Source: Sphaerosporella brunnea
Taxonomy: Eukaryota; Ascomycota; Pezizomycetes; Pezizales; Pyronemataceae
NCBI GenBank assembly: GCA_008704415.1
Contig: VXIS01000033.1
Location: 184,040-248,039 of the forward strand
Length of the DNA stretch: 64,000 nt
Direction of reading: 5' to 3'
A program made the translations under genes and the position numbers. Numbering within the stretch: position 1 is the first letter of the stretch; every line of letters starts with the position of its first letter. Below are positions 10,599 to 21,175 of this stretch, piece after piece. Under the pieces are notes generated by a model. The model did no database searches, was not told where the DNA came from, and saw nothing but the letters and a program-made list of their open reading frames with translations.

Positions 10599-11102
10599 CT
10601 AAGTGCTTGCGTTGTCTGGTCCTGGATCAATGGCGATCTGACGGTGAGTATGAGGGAGCTGCGGAGGCAGCGGAGATCCTCGATCAACAGCCACTTGAAG
10701 GCCTAGGCCAGCATTACCCAGAGCTCCATCAGACGGGCGATCGGTGATATCATTAAGCCTATTGGACTCGGGGCTAGAACGGGGATTGCCTGTCCTTGGA
10801 TCTCCAGGCACAAGCTGACGATCGGGCAAAACGAAAGCCACAAATGGTCTCCGGTTAATGTTTTCAGTGGTTGCGCCTCCCTCCTGTGGCGGCATTGATC
10901 GGAGGAATTCCTCAATCCTAGTAGAATTGCGATTTTCACCGTGCCGGCCACGAGTTGAGTCGATGGCGCTCTCGGGATCGGCCAAGGAATCGGGGTCGCC
11001 GTGTTTCTTGGCTTGCTTGCGAGTAAATAGCCGCCTGATCTTCTGGCCCCAGGCCTTCATCTTGGTGGTGAGCTTCTTCTTCTTGCTAGTCGCCATTGTC
11101 AT
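10599..11102 (-). CDS. Unknown small basic protein (167 aa)
   Basis: Single-exon frame. The ATG at 11102 gives MTMATSKKKKLTTKMKAWGQ; a second ATG at 11096 is also possible. The N-terminal 40 residues are very basic (KIRRLFTRKQAKKHG) and could bind nucleic acid or act as a nuclear signal. The remainder is polar, with Pro, Arg and Asn, and looks disordered (NSTRIEEFLRSMPPQEGG, RRPFVAFVLPDRQLVPGD). I recognise no family. It is transcribed in the same direction as the gene at 9280-10119. Confidence 0.5.
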   Translation of the reverse strand: MTMATSKKKKLTTKMKAWGQKIRRLFTRKQAKKHGDPDSLADPESAIDSTRGRHGENRNSTRIEEFLRSMPPQEGGATTENINRRPFVAFVLPDRQLVPGDPRTGNPRSSPESNRLNDITDRPSDGALGNAGLGLQVAVDRGSPLPPQLPHTHRQIAIDPGPDNAST

Positions 11103-11515
11103 TGCCACGCTGTTGATAGCCGGAATCAGCTTCGAGAGAATCGCTGCTGGGAGAACGTGGATAAAGACTTACCCTTGATGGTGCCGCATGGGAAGCTGCG
11201 TGCGTCAAGGTGGGTGATGCGATTTAAGAGACCACGCCCGGGGCTTGGCAGATTGATGTCGGCCCACACGTGATAAGACCAAAACCTAAGTTGGGGTGCC
11301 ATGCCCTAGCCTTGAGGGTACTATTCCACATGTCATCACTCGTCCCGAGAGCATAAGCCTCAAAATAAGAGCTCCACGAAGTTCCACCTGCTGGTTTAAC
11401 TAGCACTTCCAGTACACTACGTTTCCCTTCTAAACACATTTTTTTTGCTTCGCTTCTCCCCAACAACACACATCTTTTCTCTTTCCACGCCTGCCACTTC
11501 CCTCATCTACCAAAG
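11103..11515. promoter_or_regulatory. Divergent intergenic region with pyrimidine-rich leader
   Basis: Lies between the minus-strand gene ending at 11102 and the plus-strand gene starting at 11516, so it should carry both promoters. The 70 bases before 11516 are C/T-rich with CAACAACACAC and CATCTTTTCTC, typical of fungal leaders. No TATA box can be singled out with confidence. Confidence 0.35.
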
Positions 11516-12461
11516 ATGTTCTACCAGACGGCGTTCAGAAGGGCGACGAAGCACTCCGACGAGGCGGAAAGCGAGTACAACTGGAAACTGTATGTCTTAC
11601 GCATTGTCCGAACTCCACACGATCCCAATCTAACAGGGCTCAGCAAAAACGACTCAATGAACTTTGTCCAGGATATGGACAACCTCTGCACTCTACTCAC
11701 CAAGTGGGGGCAGCTGGTTTTGGACAGCGCCGTCAAGGGACGCGCGGTGCAGGGACTTCCACTACCCTATAATGGGTATATTCCCCCCTGCTTCCGGCGG
11801 GGGTTGGATCATTCCAACCCCAAGGACGCGATTGAGTACAACAAGGAGAAGTATGTGCATCCCACCAAGCACCGCTCTGAACGCAATTCTGACCATTGAA
11901 AACAGCGCGGATGCCGTCATTTGTTTCAATACTCAAATGAATGTCGTGTGCTTGTTCCTCAAAGCGTGGGGCAGGGTCGCCAGACCGGTGGCCTCGCAGA
12001 AGTACCACCCCAAGAGAAACATGTTTCTCGAGGGGCTCGACGAGGTGTTCGGCGTGGAGCCGGGACCTCCTCCACGCATCACTGAGGAGGATCGTGCGAG
12101 GGCCCGCGAGTGCCTCGCCAACATGAGGAAGTGGGACGAGCAGGTGGGAGTTACCACCCAGACCATTGAAAAGAGCACGGGCAGGAAGGAGGGGGGGTCT
12201 ACCCCCAATGTTCTCCGGGTTCGCAAGGCCGGCGTACAGAAGAGGGCGGCAAGGAAGCCAAACAGGAGGCCACCGATCAAGGTGTCGAAGACACCGAAGT
12301 CAGCCCCACCACCTACCAAGCCGGCCGCAGGGCCAGTGATTGGCTTCCAAACGAAGAAGCGCAAGCGTGAGGTCGAAGAGACCCCGAATGAGGATTTCGC
12401 GCGCAAGAGGGCCAGAACTGACAAGTACCAACCCTGCCAGGGGTTGGCGCTTGCGGTTTAA
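11516..12461 (+). CDS. Unknown nuclear-type basic protein, two exons (296 aa)
   Basis: Exon 1 (11516-11850) and exon 2 (11906-12461) join in phase across a 55-nt intron (GTATGT to AACAG). A GTATGT with an acceptor 47 nt on (11590-11636) looks like an intron too, but removing it breaks the frame, so I keep it as coding. The first 150 residues look globular (MNFVQDMDNLCTLLTKWGQL, VICFNTQMNVVCLFLKAWGR). The C-terminal 110 residues are rich in Lys, Arg and Pro with KKRKRE and RKRAR, good nuclear localisation signals. The family is unknown. A nuclear role is inferred only from these signals. Confidence 0.7.
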
Positions 12462-13169
12462 CCTCTACCAACCGGCAACGGCCTTTGCCCGGAGGCCGTA
12501 TGCCATGGTAATAAGGAGGGGAAAGCGGGCGGGAGATGGGAGGGTGGGAGGATGTACGAACTTTTACGACCGATTTTACACATTTTACCATTTTTTACAG
12601 GAGATCGGGTTCGGAAACCGGATTTACCGACTGATACACGAAGAGACAATATCGACAATTCTTACCATCATTATTCAGCATACACATCATTTTCATCATT
12701 TGTTCAGGTACGTTATTTCATGATCTAATAATAAACTGGTGTACAACTAACGAAGGGATTTTAAAGGAGAACTCAACTTCGTTGCTTTAGCGATTGGTCA
12801 AGGAATATAGCCATTGATCACGCATTGATGAGAAGTTACTTTCCACAACGAACTACTTCAGCACACCATAACCACACTCGATGCACAAATAATACCCAGC
12901 AGTCGGAACAACGAAGGACACGATGAACGCCATACAGAACCTTGGAGACCATATGAAAGAGATTGCGACAGAACCGAACGAATCGTCAGGATAGAAGAGC
13001 AAACATGCCAAACGGATCGCAAAGAGTCAAGTTTCCAAGCGAAGTGAGAAGAGAAACGATCGAGTGGGGAGATAGCTTCAGTTTTTAACTGTGTCACTCG
13101 AGTCGAAGCATCGATGCCTGGCCGAGCCAAGAGGCAGTCATTCAGACTATCCAATCAGTGTGAGCTGCG
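12462..13169. other. Intergenic
   Basis: The 3' flank of the gene above, AT-rich around 12640-12780. No coding region or repeat recognised. Confidence 0.35.
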
Positions 13170-14850
13170 AGCAGAGTGATCTATCTCGGTGGATGCGGTT
13201 TTTGGATGGCCATTTTGATGATCATTCACACCACTTCAAGCCTCGATCTACGCATTCATGGCCCATCTCGCTTGAAAGCCGGTGTTTGGGCGAGAATTTT
13301 CACTCTCACTCACGCCTCAAATTCAAGAACGACTGGACGCAAGAGGCCTCTCTCTTTTTGTTACGGCGCTTGGATAGCCATGTTGCTTTTCTTTCACACG
13401 ACTTGAAGTCTGAGACTACTCGACGCCTGATGGATCTTGGTTCGATACGCAGGTTTTATCAGAGTTCTAATTCTCATTCACATCGCTTGAGGTCTCGAGC
13501 TCCACATTCATGTCGCATCTCGCGTTAAAGCCGGTGTTTGGGCGAGAATTTTCACTTTCACTCACGCCTCGAATTCAAGAACGACTGGACGCAAGAGGCG
13601 TCTCTTGTTTGCTACGGTGCTTGGATGAAAATTTTGCTTCTCATTCACACCACTTCAAGCCTCGAGCTCCACATTCATGACCCATCTCGCTTGAAAGCCG
13701 GTGTTTGGGTGCGAATTTTCACTCTCACTCACACCTCGAAGTCAAGGACTACTGGACGCAAGAGGCGTCTCTCTTTTTGTTACGGCGCTTGGATAGCCAT
13801 GTTGCTTTTCTTTCACACGATTTGAAGTCTGAGACTACTCGACGCCTGATGGATCTTGGTTCGATACGCAGGTTTTATCAGAGTTCTAATTCTCATTCAC
13901 AGCACTTGAGGTCCTGGAGCCAACGTTTCGCAACTAATTGCCGCAGGGTTGACGCCCCCAAGGACAGTCGTTCCCAACCGTCCACCTTCGAAATTCGCTA
14001 CCTGCGCGCGGCTGCACCTAGCTCCGTCTACTCGTACGTCGCAAGATACTCCGACCCGCCCAACTAAGCACACCCGCTCAGGAACGACACCCAACGGTTG
14101 CAAGAATTCCTGCTCTGGATGCAAGGAAAGGTTCCATTCTGTGGGGGCGATGACTCGATGGGAGCAGAGACGCGTGTGACCAGACCATCAGGTTAAGACT
14201 TCCCGGTGCTCGGATAGCTTTTTGATTCTCACTCACACACCTCTTGACGCCGGGAGCGACTCGCCAAAAGATTCCTCTCCATCCCTTTTGTTTCTTTTGT
14301 TACGGTGTTTGGATCAGAATTTTAACTCTCATTCACGCCACTGGACGTCTCGAGCTACCGACTGCAGGCATGATGCACGCCTATTTCAATGCGATGCTTG
14401 GATGAGGATTTTGATTCTCATTCACATCTTTGGAAGCCTGGAGTTACTACCGTCGCTGCATCATGTATCTCGGTTTGGATGCGATGACCTGCATGAGTCT
14501 TTTGGTTCTGATTCACATCACCTGACGTTTGGAGCTGCTAGTCCCCTCTCCGTTTGTATGGATGCGGTGCTTGGATGGAATTTTTGATTCTCATTCACGC
14601 CGTTTAAAGTCTGGAGCTACCAAACACAGGACGCATCGCTTTCTGGATGCGTGGATGAGAACGTTCACCGACTTGAACTCCAGAGTTGGTAGACGCATAA
14701 CGGTGCTTGGATGACAAACTTTGGTTCTCATTCACACCACATGAAGTCTCGAGCTGCTAAAGATAGGATAACTCTCGATTATACGGTGATTGAATGACAA
14801 TTTTCCTTCTCATTCACACCTTTTGAAGCCGAGAGCTACTCGCCTCCTCA
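13170..14850. repeat. Degenerate tandem repeat array with 419-bp higher-order unit
   Basis: A recurring core, TTCTCATTCACACCACTTGA followed by agtctcgagct, preceded by gcttggatga and an A/T-rich spacer, appears about a dozen times. In the first half two blocks (starting at 13279 and 13698, 419 bp apart) are nearly identical over more than 200 bp, so single units have been re-amplified together. In the second half (about 14200-14850) the units are far more diverged and irregularly spaced. Open frames in the array yield repetitive His/Ser-rich peptides (for example FHSHSRLKFKNDW), but stops and frame changes argue against a protein. Some unit conservation could reflect gene conversion. Confidence 0.75.
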
Positions 14851-16204
14851 TGCACACCACTGCAGAGACTATTTAAACTTTTTAAGGGCGACCAACGGAA
14901 ACCTGGACTGCCTTGGGGTGTGGATCTGGGCGATTGGGAATTGGTGGGAGCTGATGTGGTGCTATCGACGTTGATTGGCTCTTCTATGTATCTTTCGTAT
15001 TTTTCTTTGGATTCTTTGCAATACAAACCCGATTCTACGTTCCAAATCGCTGTCCGGCTTTCCCCTGAGCAGCACGACGAGTTTAGTGTCTGGCCCCGGC
15101 TTCTCAATATTTACTTGAATAAACATGGCCATGATGGCCCTGTATGTTTTTTCTCGGCCTCACTTCCACAATTCCATAGCGAAGAATTATGACGAGGTAC
15201 TGTACCTCAACACCATCTTTGGGAACCTATGAGCGGATTCTTTGTCTATTGGAGAGTTTTTGTAATTTTTTTTTTTTGAAGCTCCTCGTCTGCCAGCGTG
15301 CCTGGCATAGCCATGCCAAATGCGGTTTAGCGTGGTATATTTGCTGTTCTCGGCATGCTTTTTGGAAAGCTCAACGAACAAAACGGCTTGTATCTCTACA
15401 ACGCCTGGTCGTATGGGCCTAAAACATAGCAATGGGCTAGAAGACATGTAACCGAGTGCGCTTATTTTTGGAGAAACACTTTGGGGTTGATCTGGGCAAT
15501 TGATAGAGCGCTCTGGCCGTAGCAAAACTCTATGACAAACATCGCCTTACTGCTTCAGGGACTCACAAGGTACTCTCCAATCGGAGAGAATGCCTACTAT
15601 GTGCTTGCAGTTTTTTACAACTCAGACCAGTAATTTGCTGTGCTGAGAAGTTGCACAGGTACATGTACTGTGTGTATTGGTACATACGCAGGCACCAAGT
15701 ATGTGCTCAGCATACCGTCACTCCTCTTTGTGGCCCTATATCACCGAATGCTATGCAAACAGTCGTCATGAAGGCCACATAATCACTCTAGATCGAGGCA
15801 GTATGAATATAGTCTAACCAGCCGAAACACTTTTATTGCCTTGTTTTTATGGCTTTATGTCCGGGCACCCCTGGACTGAGCGATTGAGCTTCAGCAGCTA
15901 TCCAGCTTTCCATTCATATCAGCGCCAGAAAGCTTCTGGCAACAAGACTACAAAGCGACTCGCCTTCCACCATCTCCGACGCCGCAGGCACTGGCCCGAT
16001 TGGACAGCTCAACGAACTGTCGACGATCAGATCAATCTAACATCCCACAGACTGTCAGCTGTCAAATCCGCCACATTTTTCACACCAAACACCCTGTCGC
16101 CGAACAAACAGGGTCATAATGAACGACGCAACCCCCGATATAACCGCTCTCCGGGCCCGCCCATCTCCATCTCCCTCACCGCATCCTAAACCCGCGTGCA
16201 AAAA
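14851..16204. other. No gene recognised
   Basis: A 90-codon plus-strand frame begins at 14920 (MDLGDWELVGADVVLSTLIG) but has no recognised family. A T run lies at 15269-15279. The rest, including 15500-16190, shows nothing I can support apart from a likely promoter just before 16205. Confidence 0.35.
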
Positions 16205-16708
16205 ATGTCAGCACCATCCCGTTCCCCATCGCCATCCACCACGGCCAGGAGCCGTTCCCGTTCCCCATCCACCGCCTCCACCGCCGCTCGGCTGTCCACC
16301 CTAGCCGACAAAGTAGCGCAAACCCAGGCGCAATTCGACCAGCTGCGAAGCCGGTTATCCGAAGAGGGAGGTAGTAGTGGTGGTGGTATTGAGTATTCGC
16401 CCGCTCTTGGGAATTTTGTCGCCCGCCTGAAGGGAAAGAATGAATTGCATCGATCGTGGGAGGAGGCGCAGGCCAAGCATGATGCTAGGAAGGGGACGGA
16501 CAGGACTAGTGCGGACGCGGAGGCCACAAAGTGTTGTACCGAGGATACTTTTGGAATGACGGCTGACGAATTCGACAAATTGAATGAGGACGGCGTCAAG
16601 TGTTATGCAGATGATGAGGATACAGTCAAGCGTTTTAAAGAGGCTCTTTCCGGAAGGAAGGATGGGGACTGTGTCAAGGAAGATGTTGTCAGAGAGAACG
16701 AGGAGTAG
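16205..16708 (+). CDS. Unknown small acidic protein with Ser/Arg-rich start (167 aa)
   Basis: The first ATG in frame is at 16205. The N-terminus is Ser/Arg/Pro-rich (MSAPSRSPSPSTTARSRSRS), then a heptad-like helix follows (LADKVAQTQAQFDQLRSRLS), a Gly/Ser linker, and a charged helical region with two Cys (ATKCCTEDTFGMTADEFDKL). The C-terminus is acidic (EDVVRENEE). There is no intron and no recognised family. The SR-like beginning suggests phosphorylation, but it is too short to claim a splicing role. Confidence 0.6.
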   Translation: MSAPSRSPSPSTTARSRSRSPSTASTAARLSTLADKVAQTQAQFDQLRSRLSEEGGSSGGGIEYSPALGNFVARLKGKNELHRSWEEAQAKHDARKGTDRTSADAEATKCCTEDTFGMTADEFDKLNEDGVKCYADDEDTVKRFKEALSGRKDGDCVKEDVVRENEE

Positions 16709-16831
16709 TTACTGAAAATATGGTGCGAGTGGGCTAAAACAATACTATATCTTTGCTCTGCTTCCTTAATCTCGAGCTTTTGCAAACACACCCATAAAAA
16801 CTACCGTATTTATTCACTTGAATGCCGAATT

Positions 16832-16855
16832 ATGAAGGGGGTGGGGGGGGGGGGC
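16832..16855. repeat. G-rich tract
   Basis: A short G-rich run (GGGGGTGGGGGGGGGGGG) between two gene candidates. It is prone to slippage and could form a quadruplex. Confidence 0.6.
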
Positions 16856-16922
16856 CTTCAGTTTACAGAAGTCCTACGAAGCAATCATGACAATAAACAC
16901 AATTGATTAATCCCACATGATT

Positions 16923-17165
16923 TTAATCGCGCGAAAAAACGCACCCAATTCCGAAACACGATCCCACACATAGACCGCGCCCCTCCCTGCTCCGCCCATC
17001 GCCTATCCCTCCAAACTCACACTCAATGCAAAGCACATGCCAGCACTCCTGAGTCCTACAGATCCAAAAGCCAATCGAAAGCGGCTTCCACCAGTTCATT
17101 TTCTTGCAAAGATAGCAGAGGGGCGGCGGGGCCTGTTGGTTGCGGGTGATGGCGGGGAATCTCAT
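16923..17165 (-). CDS. Candidate small Cys-rich (zinc-ribbon-like) protein (80 aa)
   Basis: The minus-strand frame starts with an ATG at 17165 (MRFPAITRNQQAPPPLCYLC). Its core reads CYLCKK, then FWICRTQECWHVLCIEC, giving CxxC...C-x4-C-x4-CxxC spacing suited to bind one or two zinc ions, with Trp residues between. The C-terminal part adds CVGSCFGIGC. Length and spacing suggest a stand-alone zinc ribbon. No family is recognised and no second exon found. The ordered Cys pattern is the only reason to think it is a gene. Confidence 0.4.
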   Translation of the reverse strand: MRFPAITRNQQAPPPLCYLCKKMNWWKPLSIGFWICRTQECWHVLCIECEFGGIGDGRSREGRGLCVGSCFGIGCVFSRD

Positions 17166-17797
17166 GTTGATCGTTCGGCGGTGGAGGTGGTTTGTGTGGT
17201 GGGTGGGGCGTGGGGAGGTCGAGGGTGCGTTTCTTTTTGGGAACACCTCCCTTTTTCGAACATCACTCTAGATGGCACTCATCAGCATTTTTATTTTTTT
17301 TCTTTGCTTTCACATGATAAACCCCCCCGAATCGACCTCGTAGCCTGCGAGGAAGTATGGAGGTTTTTACCACGAGCGCAAACCAACCCAAATCCATCGC
17401 TGAAGAGAGCTCTCAGCACCCACAAGCAACAATCACCTACTCTCCAGAACATCTGCCCCCTTCACAAGCTTGCTTTTCAGGTCTTCCTTTCTCTTCAGAA
17501 AGTTCTACCAACCGCTGCGAGCTCTTTTAGTTACGATACAAAATCTTACAGTTTTTTCTATATCCTTCAAATCCAGGCAGTTTTTAACTACTGTATACGT
17601 CACCATCCATTCATAAGTGCAGTTGTATTGCATTTGGCAGTGAAGTTCTGCCGATATGTTTTCAGAACGAACAGTGTCATTTTTTACAGAACTACTCCCT
17701 ACCCTGAGCACGAGCAACTTGTACACCAAACATGCGCCACACACCGTGGACTTTATTCAGAGTCCAATTTTCAGTGTCAAATCCGCATTCGTAGCAA
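17166..17797. other. Intergenic
   Basis: No supported gene. A plus-strand open frame runs through most of this stretch but its product is not protein-like. Confidence 0.35.
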
Positions 17798-17799
17798 TA

Positions 17800-18142
17800 G
17801 GGGTATTCAATTTGGCTGAAAACGGCACCATATATGGGTACCAGAATATGGACGTCTACTTTTCATTTTAGGCACATAATATGCCTTTTCATTTTAATGA
17901 TGGTCGGGGATCAATAAAGCTCCAAATACCCCACCGATTACATAATCGCGGCTCACATGCTAGCACTCGCATCCACCGGAATCAGGCGCAAAACAAGCGA
18001 CAAGAGGAAACAACTTTTACGGCGCATAATATGCCCAATTTTAGGCATCTTTTATTGGGGGTATCCAACCACAACTACCTATTATGTTATCGCTAATCGG
18101 CGACCCCTATATGGTGCCGTTTTCAGCCAAATTGAATACCCC
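17800..18142. mobile_element. MITE with 35-40-bp terminal inverted repeats and TA target duplication
   Basis: The left end GGGGTATTCAATTTGGCTGA continuing aaacggcaccatata is the reverse complement of the right end, which finishes in tcagccaaattgaatacccc. The element is 343 bp and is flanked by TA at 17798-17799 and 18143-18144. It has no coding capacity, but contains internal short palindromes (GGCACATAATATGCC near 17872 and gcgcataatatgccc near 18021). The size, TIRs and TA duplication fit a non-autonomous Tc1/mariner-type element. Confidence 0.8.
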
Positions 18143-18272
18143 TAATATTTCATTCTGGGCTCCAATTTCTGATTGTATTTGATTGGCGTGCCCAATTGTA
18201 CATATGTAAATTTGGATTTCAACTTGAACCTAAAAACCAGCAAATTCAGGAACCCCCAGAAAACATCACCAT

Positions 18273-19892
18273 TTATTCCGCCTCCCCGGGAGGAGCGTGC
18301 CGGCTCTTGTTCATAGAACCATACCGCGCCGCGACCTCAACATTGTTCTTGAGGATAAGCTTCATGAGATTTTCAAGAACCTCGATATGGTCGGCCGGAA
18401 TCAAATGGATCGGAACGCCGTAGTAGGCCTGGATCTGCTTCAACTCCTCCCAACTGCGCTTATCATGGACAAATGAAACCGAAACTCCGGAACGTCCAAA
18501 GCGGCCGGTACGACCAATACGATGAAGGTAGGTCACATAATCGGGCGAGTCGTCCACCATGCGAGGAAGGTCATAGTTGATCACCAAGGAGGTCGTAGCG
18601 ACGTCGATTCCGCGAGCAAGAAGGTTGGTGGTGATGAGAACCTTGGACTATCAGTAAAGTACGTACTGAGGACAACCATTTCGCCTGGTCTCACCTTGTA
18701 CCGTCCGCGGCGGAAGGCATCAATGATCTCATCGCGCTCTGCGACCGAGTCCAGGGCCGAATGAAGCACGGCAACCACGTGTCCATCAGCCCGCATGCGT
18801 TCAGCGATCTGATTGGCATTAACTCGCTTCTAAAACGGTTGTTAGAATGGTTTATTCTCGTTCTATGTGTTTTGGAAGTGTAGCATACCTTGACGAAGAT
18901 GATGGAAGAGCCAACACACATGGTGTGGTATAGGTCTACCAGTACGCGGTACTTGTCTTCCTCGTCCTTGCAGTCGATATAAATTTGCTTGATTCCCTTC
19001 ATTGTCAGCTCGTGGCGCTCAAGGGTAAGCTTGATTGCGCCAGGAGCAAACGTAGCAGCATAGTTGACTACGTTTTCGGAAAAGGTGGCACTAAACAGGA
19101 GAACTTGGATGCTTTTTGGCATCCTGCTCCTGACACGAGAAGCTTGATCCCCCAGACCCTGCATTTCCAGCAGGTTGTCCGCTTCATCCATGATCAGAAT
19201 CTTAAGATGTTCAGTCTGGATGATCTTGCGATTGAGGCAATCAACGACAGTCCCAGGAGTGCCAACCACGATGTGGCCTTCAAAAGGCATGCGGCTCTTT
19301 TTATCAATCTGGCCTGGAATGGCCAACTCCGTACAGATCTCTCCATCGAATCTGCAGAGCGTGTTGATATAGCCAATGATCTGGCGCGCCAGCTCACGCG
19401 TCGGAGCGATGCAGAGTGCCTGGGGCTTGTTCAGTTTGACGTCCACCATGTGGATCATTGCCAGAGCGTAGCATGCCGTCTTTCCGGTACCGGTCTGCGA
19501 CTGACACAGCAGGTTGTGTCCTTTGAGGATCAGCGGGAGAGCAGTCGCCTGGACCTTGGACGGCTTCCGGTAGTTCATGAAGTAAAGACCTGTTAAGATC
19601 GCTTTCCGGCTAGTCAACGAATCAGCACTGTTGGTTCCCAATTTGGGCTCTCGTGTCCAGCCAGCCACAACAAACCGACGTCAGTCCGCTACTTTGCGGA
19701 TGGATATTTGGCTGTGGGCCGCTATGAGCAATGACAGAGGGAAACTTACAGTCCCAGCTCCTCGAAGGTGGAAGCAGATTCGAAACGGTCTTTGAAGTCC
19801 TTTCCTTCGGGACCCTCGAGCAAGATCTCCAAGCCCATGTTATCCAGGGAGACTTCCTTGGGTTGGATGTCGCTACCCGTGTCGCTAGCCAT
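18273..19892 (-). CDS. dbp5: DEAD-box RNA helicase of the Dbp5/DDX19 type, four exons (457 aa)
   Basis: Exons 19892-19750, 19609-18889, 18829-18695 and 18647-18273 join in phase. Residues about 45-60 read [20 protein letters not shown] (Q-motif region). Then come QSQTGTGKT (motif I), PTRELA (Ia), GTPGT (Ib), DEAD in [16 protein letters not shown] (II), SAT in [12 protein letters not shown] (III), GSSIIFVK (IV), ARGID (V) and [10 protein letters not shown] (VI). The phrase [14 protein letters not shown], the [16 protein letters not shown] segment and [20 protein letters not shown] are characteristic of Dbp5. In yeast and animals this ATPase remodels mRNPs at the cytoplasmic face of the nuclear pore with Gle1 and acts in translation termination. 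The N-terminal extension is short, about 45 residues. Some positions differ from other Dbp5 proteins, so a diverged paralogue is possible. Confidence 0.88.
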
Positions 19893-20593
19893 GTTTGGGG
19901 GTTGCGGCAGGAAGTAGAGGATGTTGCGTTGAGGTTGTTTTGTTAAGTCGTTGCGAAGAGGTGAACAGAAGCAGAAGGGAGGTTAGGGAATTAGAAGGGA
20001 AGCAGAAGGAAGGTTAAGGGAGTAGAAGGGAGGTTAAGGAAGTAGAAGGGAGGTAAGGAAGTAGAAGGGAGATTGGGGGAAAGTAGAGGGCAGGGCAAAC
20101 ACACGCAGCTGCCAAGACTACAAAGAGCGGCTGTCACTCGACCGGCGACGTTTCTTTCATACGCACTGTCAGTACTCGACTCGGCGGGTGCTTGATCAAC
20201 CGAATATATAGCACAGCAGTGACCACCTAGAACTAGCACCGAGCTCACCCCCTTGCATAAGAAAGCAGAATAAACAATAATAGCCAATAATAGACGGCCT
20301 CCATATGAGCAAATCGCTCAGGACAGTCCTCTTGTATATATATTTTCCACAAAAATCGCTTGTTAATCGGTATACCCGGGAGTCACTAAAGGAGACACCA
20401 GTGACGACATGTGTGGTCACTCGCTATCGTATGCAGATGATCTCTTTCGAATTCTTTCTCCAACCACCACGTTTGCAGAATCACATTGAGTTCATAAGAA
20501 GCAATGAAAGAAGTGAATGGGCCTGTACTGAAAAAATGAAGATATCCTGCCCCGTTTGCTCAAAACACACTCAGATAAGGCGTCGCCTTCACG
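19893..20593. other. Intergenic with purine-rich repeats
   Basis: Upstream of both the minus-strand helicase and the plus-strand gene at 20594, so it should contain divergent promoters. The purine-rich repeat at about 19975-20090 is listed separately. Confidence 0.35.
19975..20092. repeat. Degenerate (AGAAGGGAGGTTAAGGAAGT)n minisatellite
   Basis: About six imperfect copies of a roughly 20-bp purine-rich unit, 100-200 bp upstream of the helicase start. On the transcribed strand this is a CT-rich tract, a common feature of fungal promoters or 5' leaders. Confidence 0.65.
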
Positions 20594-21175
20594 ATGTTGC
20601 CTACCGACGATTCTGCTGCCCTTGATAGATCTATAGGTTCCAACCCTTTACGACGGTCCAACGATCCTACGTATACGGGATCAAAGACACCCCCACAAGC
20701 CCCCGCCAACTCGATCCTCATGTGCCACCTCCTCCGCAAAGTCACCAACCACCTCAACGAACTTCTCACCCTGGGGCGCACATTGCACACCCTCAACAAT
20801 CAACTAACACAACGCCTCACAGCCAGCGAAGCCACCACGATCCTGCAAGACTTGGGACCCTGTTACGTGTCCAACTTTCCACGCATCGACGGGTTACGGC
20901 TGGAGCTCAATTCTCTGATCTCGCAAGCTGCACTTTCAGATGAGGATGCCGATGTGGAGAAAATGCTACGGAAAACGGTGGAGCTCGAACAGAGGGTTAT
21001 TGAAACGTATCTGTGGGGATTGCAGAAGCTGTTGGAGCAGCTGGAAATGGAGGATATGGAAGACCTTGTGGATGTTTTGAGGGGGTTGGATTTGCAGGAG
21101 GACAAGAAGGGCGCTATTGATGTGTTGAAAGAATCAATGGAAAAGCTGGTGCTCCGGGATTGGAAGGCAAATTGA
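20594..21175 (+). CDS. Unknown helical protein (193 aa)
   Basis: Single-exon frame from an ATG at 20594. After a polar start, residues 40-80 form a helix (ILMCHLLRKVTNHLNELLTL). A middle region has ILQDLGPCYVSNFPRIDGLR. The C-terminal half is a long charged helix (VEKMLRKTVELEQRVIETYL, then QLEMEDMEDLVDVLRGLDLQ). Three-to-four residue hydrophobic spacing suggests coiled coil. It could be a subunit of a helical complex such as a kinetochore component, but I cannot show homology. Confidence 0.65.
   Translation: MLPTDDSAALDRSIGSNPLRRSNDPTYTGSKTPPQAPANSILMCHLLRKVTNHLNELLTLGRTLHTLNNQLTQRLTASEATTILQDLGPCYVSNFPRIDGLRLELNSLISQAALSDEDADVEKMLRKTVELEQRVIETYLWGLQKLLEQLEMEDMEDLVDVLRGLDLQEDKKGAIDVLKESMEKLVLRDWKAN

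Noticed and set aside
11590..11636. Apparent 47-nt intron in the 11516 gene
   Set aside because: The donor and acceptor look fine, but removing 47 nt shifts the frame and yields an unprotein-like product. The unspliced frame continues smoothly to the true intron at 11851.
13170..14850. CRISPR-like or protein-coding repeat array
   Set aside because: Units are irregular in spacing, degenerate and without unique spacers of fixed length, and the genome is fungal. Frames are interrupted by stops, so neither a CRISPR array nor a repeat protein is supported.
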